Assembly: GCA_035448825.1 (NCBI GenBank)
Contig: DAOTJS010000018.1
Span: 1 to 52,323, forward strand
Source of the DNA: JAGNGI01 sp035448825
GTDB taxonomy: Bacteria; Fidelibacterota; UBA2242
Direction: 5' to 3'
Length of the DNA stretch: 52,323 bases
In this document: one piece after another, positions 32,959 through 41,632 of the stretch
How positions within the stretch are numbered: the first letter of the stretch is position 1
Layout of the letters: every line of letters begins with the position of its first letter
Notes under the pieces: model-generated
Seen by the model: only the letters and a program-made list of their open reading frames with translations
The model's database searches: none
What the model was told of the DNA's origin: nothing
Translations under genes and position numbers: made by a program

Positions 32959-33726
32959 TTATTGAATTCTAAAATATCCCCAATTGGATTCCGAGCCAGC
33001 GACCTCATCGCCTTCCCGATTAAAAGTCGCCACTGCATCAATACGCCAGCGATAATTTACGCCCCGACTTAGCTCTTCTTGAGTTAAATAAAAGGTATTC
33101 TCGGTTCCATATTTTATACTTTGAATCTCATCGGTATATCCTCGTCGAGAGAGAGCCGATAGCCATATCACCTGAATCGGATTTAATTGCTCTACCCGGA
33201 TGACATATTCGGAAGCCGCCGTCCCGACATCGGACCATTTGAAAGTTGGTTTTACATCGGTAATGGTAACATTCACCGGCTCACGTAAGTTGACTTTAGT
33301 AACTAACTTATACTCGATCGTATCGGAACGCGGACTGAGATTTCCGGCCTGATCCACAGCTCGCAGAAAATAAAAATATGAGGTGCCAATAGAGACACTT
33401 TCATCGAGATAGGTATTAATGCTTCCGGCCATCAAGTCCGACGGGACTTCCTCTAATAGATCATACTTATTCTCAATTTTTCTGCTAGTTCGATAAATCC
33501 GATAAGTATTGAGGTCATCTTCATTTCCTGTGTACCATTCTAAGACTATATAATCACTCTCCGGAATGGCATCAATACCAGTCTCGGTCGTATCATACGG
33601 TAAAGATTTCGGCATCCATTCTGGTCGCGCTGGCGGATCTGGATCTTCCAGATTTTTCCCACAAGCATTAAAAAATAAAATAATAACTACCAATAAATAA
33701 ATTGGATACCACATTTCCATCATCAC
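32959..33726 (-). CDS. Fibronectin type III lipoprotein
   Basis: About 255 residues from a GTG at 33726 (ATGs at 33723 and 33720 are equally possible). The signal peptide ends in a lipobox FFNAC. Two FN3-like beta-sandwich domains follow: one near 55-135 (YIVLEWYTGNEDDLNTYRIYR, SYFYFLRAVDQAGNLS) and one near 145-250 (KPTFKWSDVGTAASEYVIRV, NYRWRIDA). It overlaps the porV-like stop by a few bases, suggesting a shared transcript and maybe a structural role at the cell surface with the PorU/PorV system. No enzymatic motif. Confidence 0.78.
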   Translation of the reverse strand: MMMEMWYPIYLLVVIILFFNACGKNLEDPDPPARPEWMPKSLPYDTTETGIDAIPESDYIVLEWYTGNEDDLNTYRIYRTSRKIENKYDLLEEVPSDLMAGSINTYLDESVSIGTSYFYFLRAVDQAGNLSPRSDTIEYKLVTKVNLREPVNVTITDVKPTFKWSDVGTAASEYVIRVEQLNPIQVIWLSALSRRGYTDEIQSIKYGTENTFYLTQEELSRGVNYRWRIDAVATFNREGDEVAGSESNWGYFRIQ

Positions 33727-34736
33727 TAAATACCAATTCCAAGGCCGACGCGATGACTCGCTCCAAGATCATGATTATAAAATGAATAATCTAAATTAAT
33801 TAATCTTTTCATTACTTTAAAATTTAAACCTAATCCGAGACTTATGCCAGAATTTTTTAAGCCAGCTCGTAACGCCAAGCTATTAGCGTAAATAATTTCA
33901 ACCCCGTAATTGGTTTTATCATGGTAACGATATTGTTTCTCAGATACTAGGTTTACCACCAATTTTAATGGCTTAATCGGCTGTTCCAGTGCAAATGACA
34001 GCGCCGGTGTCAATCGAATGCGATCCTGACTCTTGGTATTCCAGTAAATGGTTGTGCCGGTGACGTCTTTCAAAGCCATACCAACACTCAACATTCCGAG
34101 ATTACTTACATCCAGCAATTCTTCACCATCAACCCGCAAACGTCCCCCGAGGTCAATCCCCAGTCCGTAACCTTCGAGATCGTAATATTTTTTATGGATG
34201 AATTTTAAATTTATCCCAATTGGAAATTCCAACTTGAATTTCGAGTAGCGCCAACCTAGATCAATTATAGTCGAATTAAATCGTCCGAGCGATAAAAATA
34301 CAGCATTTTCAACATCATTAAAAGTAGCCAATTGGCCATTATAAATATTAATGATCGAATCACGGCGTTCGGCTTTATCAGTAATCGTACTAAAAATATC
34401 AGGCCGGATTGGAATATCGTCCACACCGTAGCGAATCCAGCTCAGAGCCAGCGAATAATGGGAACTTGCGGGCACTGCTAAACCGATATAATTGTGATCA
34501 GCCAAACCAAACTGGGAAGTGTACATCAATCCCAGCCGCGCCTGCCGAACGTAACCAATTCCCGCCGGATTAGTCATAAAAGCCGTCTCCGAAAAATCCA
34601 GCGCTCCGACGGCATTAGCCATAGCGGAAGCCCGCGCGCTAACTCCCAATTCAAGGAAAGCATCGGCATATTCGCCAGCAACCAGTCCGTTACCCAGGCC
34701 GATCAATATTACGCCAATTATTAGAATTCGTTTCAT
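33726..34736 (-). CDS. PorV/PorQ-family outer-membrane protein
   Basis: 336 residues with a signal peptide. The N-terminal motif ELGVSARASAMANAVGALDFSETAFMTNPAGIGYV is characteristic of PorV/PorQ barrels (FadL-like), and the rest is barrel strands ending in HRVGLGIGI. In Bacteroidota PorV shuttles type IX secretion substrates to the PorU sortase on the cell surface. The gene begins within the stop of the C25 protease gene (ATGA overlap), so the PorU-PorV pairing is tight. Other T9SS core genes (porK-L-M-N, sov) are not in this window. Confidence 0.88.
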   Translation of the reverse strand: MKRILIIGVILIGLGNGLVAGEYADAFLELGVSARASAMANAVGALDFSETAFMTNPAGIGYVRQARLGLMYTSQFGLADHNYIGLAVPASSHYSLALSWIRYGVDDIPIRPDIFSTITDKAERRDSIINIYNGQLATFNDVENAVFLSLGRFNSTIIDLGWRYSKFKLEFPIGINLKFIHKKYYDLEGYGLGIDLGGRLRVDGEELLDVSNLGMLSVGMALKDVTGTTIYWNTKSQDRIRLTPALSFALEQPIKPLKLVVNLVSEKQYRYHDKTNYGVEIIYANSLALRAGLKNSGISLGLGLNFKVMKRLINLDYSFYNHDLGASHRVGLGIGI

Positions 34737-37700
34737 CGTGCTTTGGCCAGCTTCCCGGTTTTAGTTACGGTTTTGTTACCAGATTTGGCGGAAATTTTAT
34801 AGAAGTAAATCCCATTAGCGACGAAATTCCCATCGGCATCGAGTCCGTCCCATACGACTTCATGGTAACCGCCTTCGTTCAAATCCAGACCCGATTCAAA
34901 TACATTATCCGAATCCAGTACCCGCACCAGGCGACCGGAAGTGGTATAGATTTTTATCTTCAAGGAATTTACTCTCTGGGTCAATTCGTAAACGAAAGTC
35001 GTGCGATTCTTAAACGGATTGGGATAATTCCCATAATCAATCAATTTTAATTCCTCAGTGACGATGAAATCCACCGATTCGGTCGTGCCATTACCGGCCG
35101 CGTCTTTCAAAGTCACCACCATCGAGTGATTGCCTGGAGCTAATGTCGGTCGAAATTGCACCGAAAAATAATGTCCGCTCGAAACTGTATCTGGGGCACT
35201 CAGATTCTCGAAGGCAATTTTATTATTATCAATCATCACTTTTATACCTTCGGCGTCAAAGCGCACGCCATTATCATCCTCTCCGATAATCGAAATACTC
35301 GGCTGGTCGGAAACATACGAATTCTGGAAAAATTGCTGGCCTTCCAGATTTAACTCCAGATTGGGCGGCTGAATGTCGGTATTGGTAATTAAACTAAAAG
35401 TACCCGGCATAGTCGAGGTTGACTTGATCTTCATTCCTTCCTTTTGTCCTTCTTCGCTATACCAGATCCGCAGAGAAGGATTCCATTTACCGATATCTAT
35501 ATCTGAAGTTTGATTCGCCGGGCAACGACTTAAATCAATAACTAGATTAACGGCTAATAAGTTCGCGTTCGTTTCGTCTCCACAAATAGCTTTCAATCCT
35601 AAAGTTTTAAATTCTGAAGAAGGTGAAATCAAACTGAATTGCGGTTGACTTGCGATGGTTAAGTTGGTATCTAATTGTAAGACCAGTACCGCCGAATCGG
35701 CAACGCTATGAGGCGCAATCGCCACTTTGAAAACGCCTCCCACTAGAATTGTATCCGATTGACTTCCGTCATAAGTCGTTCCCAATCCAGGCAGAACTGC
35801 AAAAGTGTTAATGACCATAGATTGTAACAGACTATTATTCACTTCATTGGATTCGGCAATTTTATTCTCCGGGTCAACTGTAATTTTGAAAATGACCGTA
35901 TCTTTACCCAATAAACCTGGAAATTTTACCGAAGTTGTCCGGTTCGGTAAAAATACCACTTCCTTCGAACCAAACAATTTAAAATTCTCACCGACTTTGC
36001 GCTCAGCCTTGACAACAGCACTAAGTGTATCGTCGCCGCTATATGAAACCTCAGTGATTAATTCTGGATAGCGTGCGCCGCCTTGGGCAATTCCCATCGG
36101 ACGTAAATCCGGCGCTCTTTTGATCCGGATTGAATAAGCCGCGCTGACCGTCCGATTACCGTCGGAGTCAATTGCGACAAAGCGGACTGCCACTAATTTA
36201 CCGGGAGTCCCCACCGCAAAAGTTTGAGCGGTTTGCCACTTATTGGCAATACCGGCAACGTTCATCAGCGGAACTGTAACCAGCGCAGTATCGTTCTGAA
36301 AACTAATAACATGTTCAATGCCATCTCCGTCCAAATATTCATAGGCGCTGACCGTATCAATCTCGCAAAAAAATGACTGGACATCTGATAGTTCGGTATA
36401 AATAGACAAATTTATAGGCGTATTTTTCCCCGGTAAAGATGGAGCATAATCAAAACCATAAAAGGTCAAGCCTTTAATATCAAACAGCGTTGCTCCGTGA
36501 GCATCTTGTTTGGCAGTCTTGCTTTCGATATAATAATTAACATAGGTATTACCGGGATTAATATTAGCGGGCAAAATTATTTCATGGTGTAAATTACTGC
36601 TACTAAACGGCACCTCAGCCGGTTTCTCATATACCGCATATTTGCTGGAATCGAAAAGTTGAATATACATTTTTCCCGCTTCAAAAGGCATGGCGCCATT
36701 CAGAAAAACCGTATCGCCCGGTGCCGGATTGGTCTGGCTAAGGTTAAGCAGGGTAGATTGTTCCGGAAAAGGCAGACTAACCGTCGGATCACCGATCAAA
36801 TTATAAGAATATATCAATGAAAGTCTTAAATAATCAAAAGCCTCAGCCTGATAGCGAATTTTCGCAGTCTGGATCGCTTTGCCTACCGTCATTCCGGGTT
36901 CAAAGATGACATCGTAGAAAGGTTTCGCCAATAGATAATCATTTTTAATCCAGCCGACACTGGATGCTCCCCACAAACCGATTGCTCCGCCATTTTCAGC
37001 CAAAAGGAGCATTTCACCTAATCCAGTCACATTGGTAAAATCACCGGTAAAACAGGTCATACTGGTCAGAAACGGCAGACGATCCAGATTCTCGAGTTCC
37101 GGAATATGAGGTGAAGTGAAAAGCGAGCGGTCAGCCCATACGGCACCGCCGCCGTGTCCCATAAAATTACCTAAAGTAATACCGTTATTGAATAAATATA
37201 AGAGCGTATCCGAGCCGCCGTAGAAACGCGAACCGACGGAAGCCGGATTAATATAAATGCGATTGATATTGAATTCCTTGCTAATCTGACGCTGGATCAT
37301 ATTTTCCGATTGATTTTTGAAAACGTCTTCTTGACCGGCAATAAATAGCAGTTCGTTGTTCCACGGACCAATAAGATTTTGTTTAGTATAATTTACCCGC
37401 TTATCAATTAATGCTTCCAGCTCTTCAATTGTCGAACATGGCCAGCGGCCAATAGCATAATCGGGCACGTCATCGTTATCAATCAAGGCATACCAGAAAT
37501 CACTCGCACAGGCTCCAAAACTGTAAGATTGAAAGAAATAAGAAGGAATGGAACGTTCCTCCTTCAAATTGGCATCACCGACCAGCAACACGTATTCCGG
37601 AACGGGATTCCAGTTGTTATTAACATACTGCAAGAATTTTTTGATCGCAAAGGGGCTGACGATTCCAGCGTTGAACTCGTTATATAGGTCTTCAATTCCA

Positions 37701-39640
37701 ACAACCTGCGATGATAAGCCGATACCGGTATAAAACTCCGTCAATTTGGAAAGATTATTGATCCAGTCCTGGCGGGTAATGATGACTACCTCAGCGCCGG
37801 AAGGGATCGAACTTAAACCGGTTATCGTATCTAATTTTACCGAAAGCGGAAATTTCAGCGCCTTTCCGCAAGCCGCCCAGTAGAGAGTTGTATCATCACG
37901 AACATAGTCCTGAAGCATTACCCGGTAGGAATTGGTGCTTTTAACATACTCCGTCGTAAAATCGCGGAGTTTACTTTTACCTACTTTATAAATCGCAATA
38001 TCTGAAGAGCTAAAGTTTGAAAGAGTAAAAGTATAAAGTCCGTCAATTGAGCCTTCCGGTCGCGTAAAATCGAGTTTATCCTCGTCGGCTTTGTACAGCC
38101 GGAAGTATTTCACCTTCAAATAATCTACGGCTACTTTACTATATTTATCGGTCGGATCAGTACCAGGAACTTGAACCCGCAGAACATTTTCTCCATGTTT
38201 AAGAAAATTATTATGTAAAACCTGGCTGGCACTGTTTTCGATGGTATAGCTTTCCTGACCACTCCATTCTCCACTGGCAACTTGATAGTTATTGATGAAA
38301 TAAGTCACTTTATGATCACCGGCTTCATCATAAGTAAGCCCCTGCATTCTTAATTGGGCATTGAAGTTATTAATTTGATTCGGATTCGGATAAGATAGAT
38401 GAAATTTATATTCCTTACTTGTACCACCAAATATCCCCGAATCGAAAAACCAGTGGTCACGAATATGGGTCGGTTGATCAACATCCACTTGTCCAAGGTG
38501 CTCGAAAGCCGCATTGGCTTCAATATGGGCGGTATAGGTATATTCATTCGGCGTAATTGTCAAATTGGCTGCGGTCTTTACCTGAACCGATTCCTCGGCA
38601 TATCGCAGTCCGTAATTTCCACCCCAGGTCAACCAATAAACGTTTTTATCGGTGAACGGGTCATATTCATAATCAGCCACACTATTGCGATTGCGCTGGC
38701 CAAAAAATTCGATGTAATCATTATTATTAAATACGCCATCTGATTCGCCATAAACATAAATCGGCACTTCATATTGCTGATTGAAAAGGCGCAAAGTACG
38801 CGGATCAACTTTCTTCAAAGCAATGCCGCTGTCGCTTAGCGCCTGACAAGAAACCCGGTAAATGCCATCCTCATCAACGGTCAACTTGGCTAAAACTTTA
38901 CCAGCTGGAAAAGTCACCGCTGGTTTCGTTAAAGCTGACGGTGTTTTAGTAACCCTTCTGATTGAACCGGGCGCAATGTCGAGCGCCTTTAGAAGTAATT
39001 GTTCATCTCTTGAAACACTTTTTTGAAGCCGGTTCCCCGGTTTGACTTGCACCTGAACCGTCATTAAACCAAAATACTTTAAGCTCTTCCCCTGCTCGAT
39101 CAATTGACAGGGATAAATTCTAACACTGCTCAATGGTATGCCCTTCAAATAGCCGAGAAATTCAACTTCTACTGAACGCATCGGATAAGTGGTAAAATCT
39201 TTAGGCTTAAGTGGAATTATATTCTCCAAATTCAATCCTTGGCCAGCAACGGGAATATCCTGCGATATATTTAACATAAGTGGCAATTGCACAATTTTTT
39301 CCGAAGCAGTTTGAACGGAAAACGAAATCTCATCCGGCAAGGCATTGATAATTTTTTGATAGACCGGAATTGGCGGATAGCCGTCACGAGCTAAATTTTC
39401 CAGACCAGAAATTTCAATGGCACAGGTTTGATTTTTATCATCTCCTGTAATTTTCGGTATTGGAAGTTCAGCTTGCCACTGCCAGGTCGTTGCATTCAGC
39501 CATTTTTCGGTTATTTCGATATCAGAAACTGCCGACCACAATAAATTTTGGCTGATTAGTAGAACAAACCCAAAAATCAAACTCCGAAAATGGTGTTTAA
39601 TATTAAGAGCCGGTAGGAGTGGGATAGATTTTATTGGCAT
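34733..39640 (-). CDS. PorU-like C25 (gingipain-type) surface peptidase with C-terminal sorting domain
   Basis: 1635 residues. A signal peptide (hydrophobic 20-36) precedes an N-terminal beta region as in PorU. The C25 catalytic domain is about 640-1010, with the probable catalytic His in NFMGHGGGAVW and Cys in TSMTCFTGDF. A long stretch of Ig-like/CARDB-like beta domains follows. The end is a FlgD-like/type A sorting domain beginning NYPNPFKNRTTF and ending with GIYFYKISAKSGNK. PorU of Porphyromonas is also a C25 protein that keeps its own C-terminal domain and cleaves that of others. The adjacent porV-like gene supports a PorU-type sortase; a large secreted peptidase is the alternative. It is 21 bp after cdaA. 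Confidence 0.85.
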   Translation of the reverse strand: MPIKSIPLLPALNIKHHFRSLIFGFVLLISQNLLWSAVSDIEITEKWLNATTWQWQAELPIPKITGDDKNQTCAIEISGLENLARDGYPPIPVYQKIINALPDEISFSVQTASEKIVQLPLMLNISQDIPVAGQGLNLENIIPLKPKDFTTYPMRSVEVEFLGYLKGIPLSSVRIYPCQLIEQGKSLKYFGLMTVQVQVKPGNRLQKSVSRDEQLLLKALDIAPGSIRRVTKTPSALTKPAVTFPAGKVLAKLTVDEDGIYRVSCQALSDSGIALKKVDPRTLRLFNQQYEVPIYVYGESDGVFNNNDYIEFFGQRNRNSVADYEYDPFTDKNVYWLTWGGNYGLRYAEESVQVKTAANLTITPNEYTYTAHIEANAAFEHLGQVDVDQPTHIRDHWFFDSGIFGGTSKEYKFHLSYPNPNQINNFNAQLRMQGLTYDEAGDHKVTYFINNYQVASGEWSGQESYTIENSASQVLHNNFLKHGENVLRVQVPGTDPTDKYSKVAVDYLKVKYFRLYKADEDKLDFTRPEGSIDGLYTFTLSNFSSSDIAIYKVGKSKLRDFTTEYVKSTNSYRVMLQDYVRDDTTLYWAACGKALKFPLSVKLDTITGLSSIPSGAEVVIITRQDWINNLSKLTEFYTGIGLSSQVVGIEDLYNEFNAGIVSPFAIKKFLQYVNNNWNPVPEYVLLVGDANLKEERSIPSYFFQSYSFGACASDFWYALIDNDDVPDYAIGRWPCSTIEELEALIDKRVNYTKQNLIGPWNNELLFIAGQEDVFKNQSENMIQRQISKEFNINRIYINPASVGSRFYGGSDTLLYLFNNGITLGNFMGHGGGAVWADRSLFTSPHIPELENLDRLPFLTSMTCFTGDFTNVTGLGEMLLLAENGGAIGLWGASSVGWIKNDYLLAKPFYDVIFEPGMTVGKAIQTAKIRYQAEAFDYLRLSLIYSYNLIGDPTVSLPFPEQSTLLNLSQTNPAPGDTVFLNGAMPFEAGKMYIQLFDSSKYAVYEKPAEVPFSSSNLHHEIILPANINPGNTYVNYYIESKTAKQDAHGATLFDIKGLTFYGFDYAPSLPGKNTPINLSIYTELSDVQSFFCEIDTVSAYEYLDGDGIEHVISFQNDTALVTVPLMNVAGIANKWQTAQTFAVGTPGKLVAVRFVAIDSDGNRTVSAAYSIRIKRAPDLRPMGIAQGGARYPELITEVSYSGDDTLSAVVKAERKVGENFKLFGSKEVVFLPNRTTSVKFPGLLGKDTVIFKITVDPENKIAESNEVNNSLLQSMVINTFAVLPGLGTTYDGSQSDTILVGGVFKVAIAPHSVADSAVLVLQLDTNLTIASQPQFSLISPSSEFKTLGLKAICGDETNANLLAVNLVIDLSRCPANQTSDIDIGKWNPSLRIWYSEEGQKEGMKIKSTSTMPGTFSLITNTDIQPPNLELNLEGQQFFQNSYVSDQPSISIIGEDDNGVRFDAEGIKVMIDNNKIAFENLSAPDTVSSGHYFSVQFRPTLAPGNHSMVVTLKDAAGNGTTESVDFIVTEELKLIDYGNYPNPFKNRTTFVYELTQRVNSLKIKIYTTSGRLVRVLDSDNVFESGLDLNEGGYHEVVWDGLDADGNFVANGIYFYKISAKSGNKTVTKTGKLAKAR

Positions 39641-39661
39641 AAATCCCTGTCTATAATCCGC

Positions 39662-40438
39662 CTAGATTTTATTACTACCCCTGAAAAATAACCGGCTTAA
39701 TAACGCTCTTAAGGAATCCTCATCAACATTACGATATAACATCCCCTGATAGGCAACGGCGATTTTTTGAGTTTCTTCCGATACAACTACCACCACGGCG
39801 TCTGATTCTTCGCTAACGCCCAACGCCGCACGATGGCGAGTGCCCATTTGTGGATCGAGATCAGGGCTCTCCGAAAGCGGCAGAATACAACCAGCCGCTT
39901 CAATAATGTCATTCTGAATTAAAACCGCTCCATCATGTAAAGGCGAACCGGGATTGAAGATCGAAACCAGGAGGCTGGCTGAGACTTCCGCATTGATGGG
40001 AGTTGCCCGCTCTTTTATCGGCTTCAAACCCACTTCCCGCACCAACACAAATAGACCACCCCATTTACGCCGCACCAGTTCGCGGGATGCTTCGATTACG
40101 GCCTCAATCGTCTTGGACTTCGATTCACTTAAAAATCGTCTGACAAAACGACTCTGACCCAAATAAATCAATATTCGGCGCAATTCAGGCTGGAAAATAA
40201 TCACGAAGGCGATCGCCCAGATAGTTTGCAATTGACCCATTATCCAGGACAGACTTTGCAAATTTAACGCTCTGGCAATAAAAGATGTCAGCAAAATAAT
40301 CGCCAAACCGATCAGCATTTGCGAGGCGCGCGAGCCTTTAAAAAATTGATAGAGTTTTAGAATTATAACATAAACAACGATGATATCAATTATATCCCAG
40401 ATGGTAACGCTTAGAAATTTGATCGTAAATAGTGTCAT
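39662..40438 (-). CDS. cdaA: Membrane diadenylate cyclase CdaA
   Basis: 258 residues. Three N-terminal TM segments (about 10-85) are followed by a DAC domain with the DGA motif (Asp169-Gly-Ala171) and the RHR motif (Arg201-His-Arg203), both needed to make c-di-AMP from two ATP. Length and topology match CdaA rather than DisA. The start codon follows the folP stop with no gap. The folP-cdaA linkage and the ftsH gene just before recur in FCB bacteria. No c-di-AMP phosphodiesterase is seen nearby. Confidence 0.95.
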   Translation of the reverse strand: MTLFTIKFLSVTIWDIIDIIVVYVIILKLYQFFKGSRASQMLIGLAIILLTSFIARALNLQSLSWIMGQLQTIWAIAFVIIFQPELRRILIYLGQSRFVRRFLSESKSKTIEAVIEASRELVRRKWGGLFVLVREVGLKPIKERATPINAEVSASLLVSIFNPGSPLHDGAVLIQNDIIEAAGCILPLSESPDLDPQMGTRHRAALGVSEESDAVVVVVSEETQKIAVAYQGMLYRNVDEDSLRALLSRLFFRGSNKI

Positions 40439-41632
40439 TTAGCGTTTCCCCTTAATGGCATCGGCAATTTTTACCGCACGCACGGCGGCTTTGACATCAT
40501 GAACGCGAACTAAATCGGCGCCATTTAGAACTGCGGCGGTTACCGCCGCCAGAGTGCCTTCCAGCCGTTCCTCAGGCGGTAAATTGAGTACGTGCCCGAT
40601 AAAGGCTTTCCGCGATGGTCCGATCAGAATCGGAAATCCCAGCGACCGGAATTCTTCCAAATAACGCATTATCCGGTAATTATCTTCGGCGGTTTTCCCG
40701 AAACCAATTCCCGGATCAATAAAAATTTTCGAATCCTCAATACCGGCGGTGCGGGCTTTCTGAACCGAATCCGCTAAATATTGCAATATTTCGTCAATCA
40801 AATTAGTATAATGCGGATCGGTTTGCATATTTTTGGGAGTGCCTTTGATGTGCATCAAGACAACTCCGGCGTCGTGATTGGCAATCGTATCCGCCATTTG
40901 GGAATCAAAATTAAGCCCGCTGATGTCATTGATTAGCACCGCGCCATTTTTCAAAGCCCACTCAGCTACGGTCGATTTATAGGTATCAACCGAAATCGGA
41001 ATTTTTAGGCGCGTCAGCAATTGCACTAAAACCGGCTTCAGTCGGGCAATCTCAACTTCGGCTGAAATCGGGTCGGAACCCGGTCGGGTAGATTCGCCTC
41101 CAAGATCAATCAAATCGGCGCCATCGGCTTCCATCTGCAGAGCAATTTCTACAGCGGAAGATACCTCCATGTGCTGACCGCCATCATAAAATGAATCCGG
41201 CGTTACATTTAAAATTCCCATAATTAGGGTTTTCTGGTCAGTTTGGTATTCTTGCTGACCGATACAAAAATTTTTCGGCGCGGAAAATTGGGCCAGAAAC
41301 TCTTCAATTTCGGCGCTGAGTTTATCAAGCCCGAAGCATTGCTGTTTGAGACCAATTATCAGGCGTTCGTATTGACGACGGGTAGCCATTAGGATCACCG
41401 GTGTAGGCGGCGCTTGTCCGGTTGGGACGTCACGCGAAGTGGCACAATCTCCGCCGACAGACAAAATTTGTTGTTTCAAAATATTGGCGGCTGGAGCGAC
41501 GATTGGGTCGGTTTTAAGGATATAAAATTCCCCTTTTTTAGCCATAATGGCAATTCCGGCCGGATCGGCCCCCAGCGATTCCATTTCACTAGCGAGGTGG
41601 TTTAGTTCGTCGTTTTTAAGCCGTCTGATCAG
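40439..41632 (-). CDS. folP: Dihydropteroate synthase with N-terminal extension
   Basis: DHPS joins p-aminobenzoate to hydroxymethyldihydropterin diphosphate. Core motifs: LIMGILNVTPDSFYDGG, DLIDLGGESTRPGSDP, VLINDISG, IDPGIGFGKT, GPSRKAFIG and a final RVHDV. In front lies an alpha/beta domain of about 125 residues found in some DHPS proteins. The first ATG (41584) has no ribosome site and would cut off the first helix of that domain. An in-frame CTG at 41632 has GGAG 6 nt upstream and yields MIRRLKNDELNHLASEMESL, matching homologs as I recall them. I favour the CTG; it overlaps ftsH by 17 nt. With it the protein is about 397 residues. Confidence 0.9.
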   Translation of the reverse strand: MIRRLKNDELNHLASEMESLGADPAGIAIMAKKGEFYILKTDPIVAPAANILKQQILSVGGDCATSRDVPTGQAPPTPVILMATRRQYERLIIGLKQQCFGLDKLSAEIEEFLAQFSAPKNFCIGQQEYQTDQKTLIMGILNVTPDSFYDGGQHMEVSSAVEIALQMEADGADLIDLGGESTRPGSDPISAEVEIARLKPVLVQLLTRLKIPISVDTYKSTVAEWALKNGAVLINDISGLNFDSQMADTIANHDAGVVLMHIKGTPKNMQTDPHYTNLIDEILQYLADSVQKARTAGIEDSKIFIDPGIGFGKTAEDNYRIMRYLEEFRSLGFPILIGPSRKAFIGHVLNLPPEERLEGTLAAVTAAVLNGADLVRVHDVKAAVRAVKIADAIKGKR

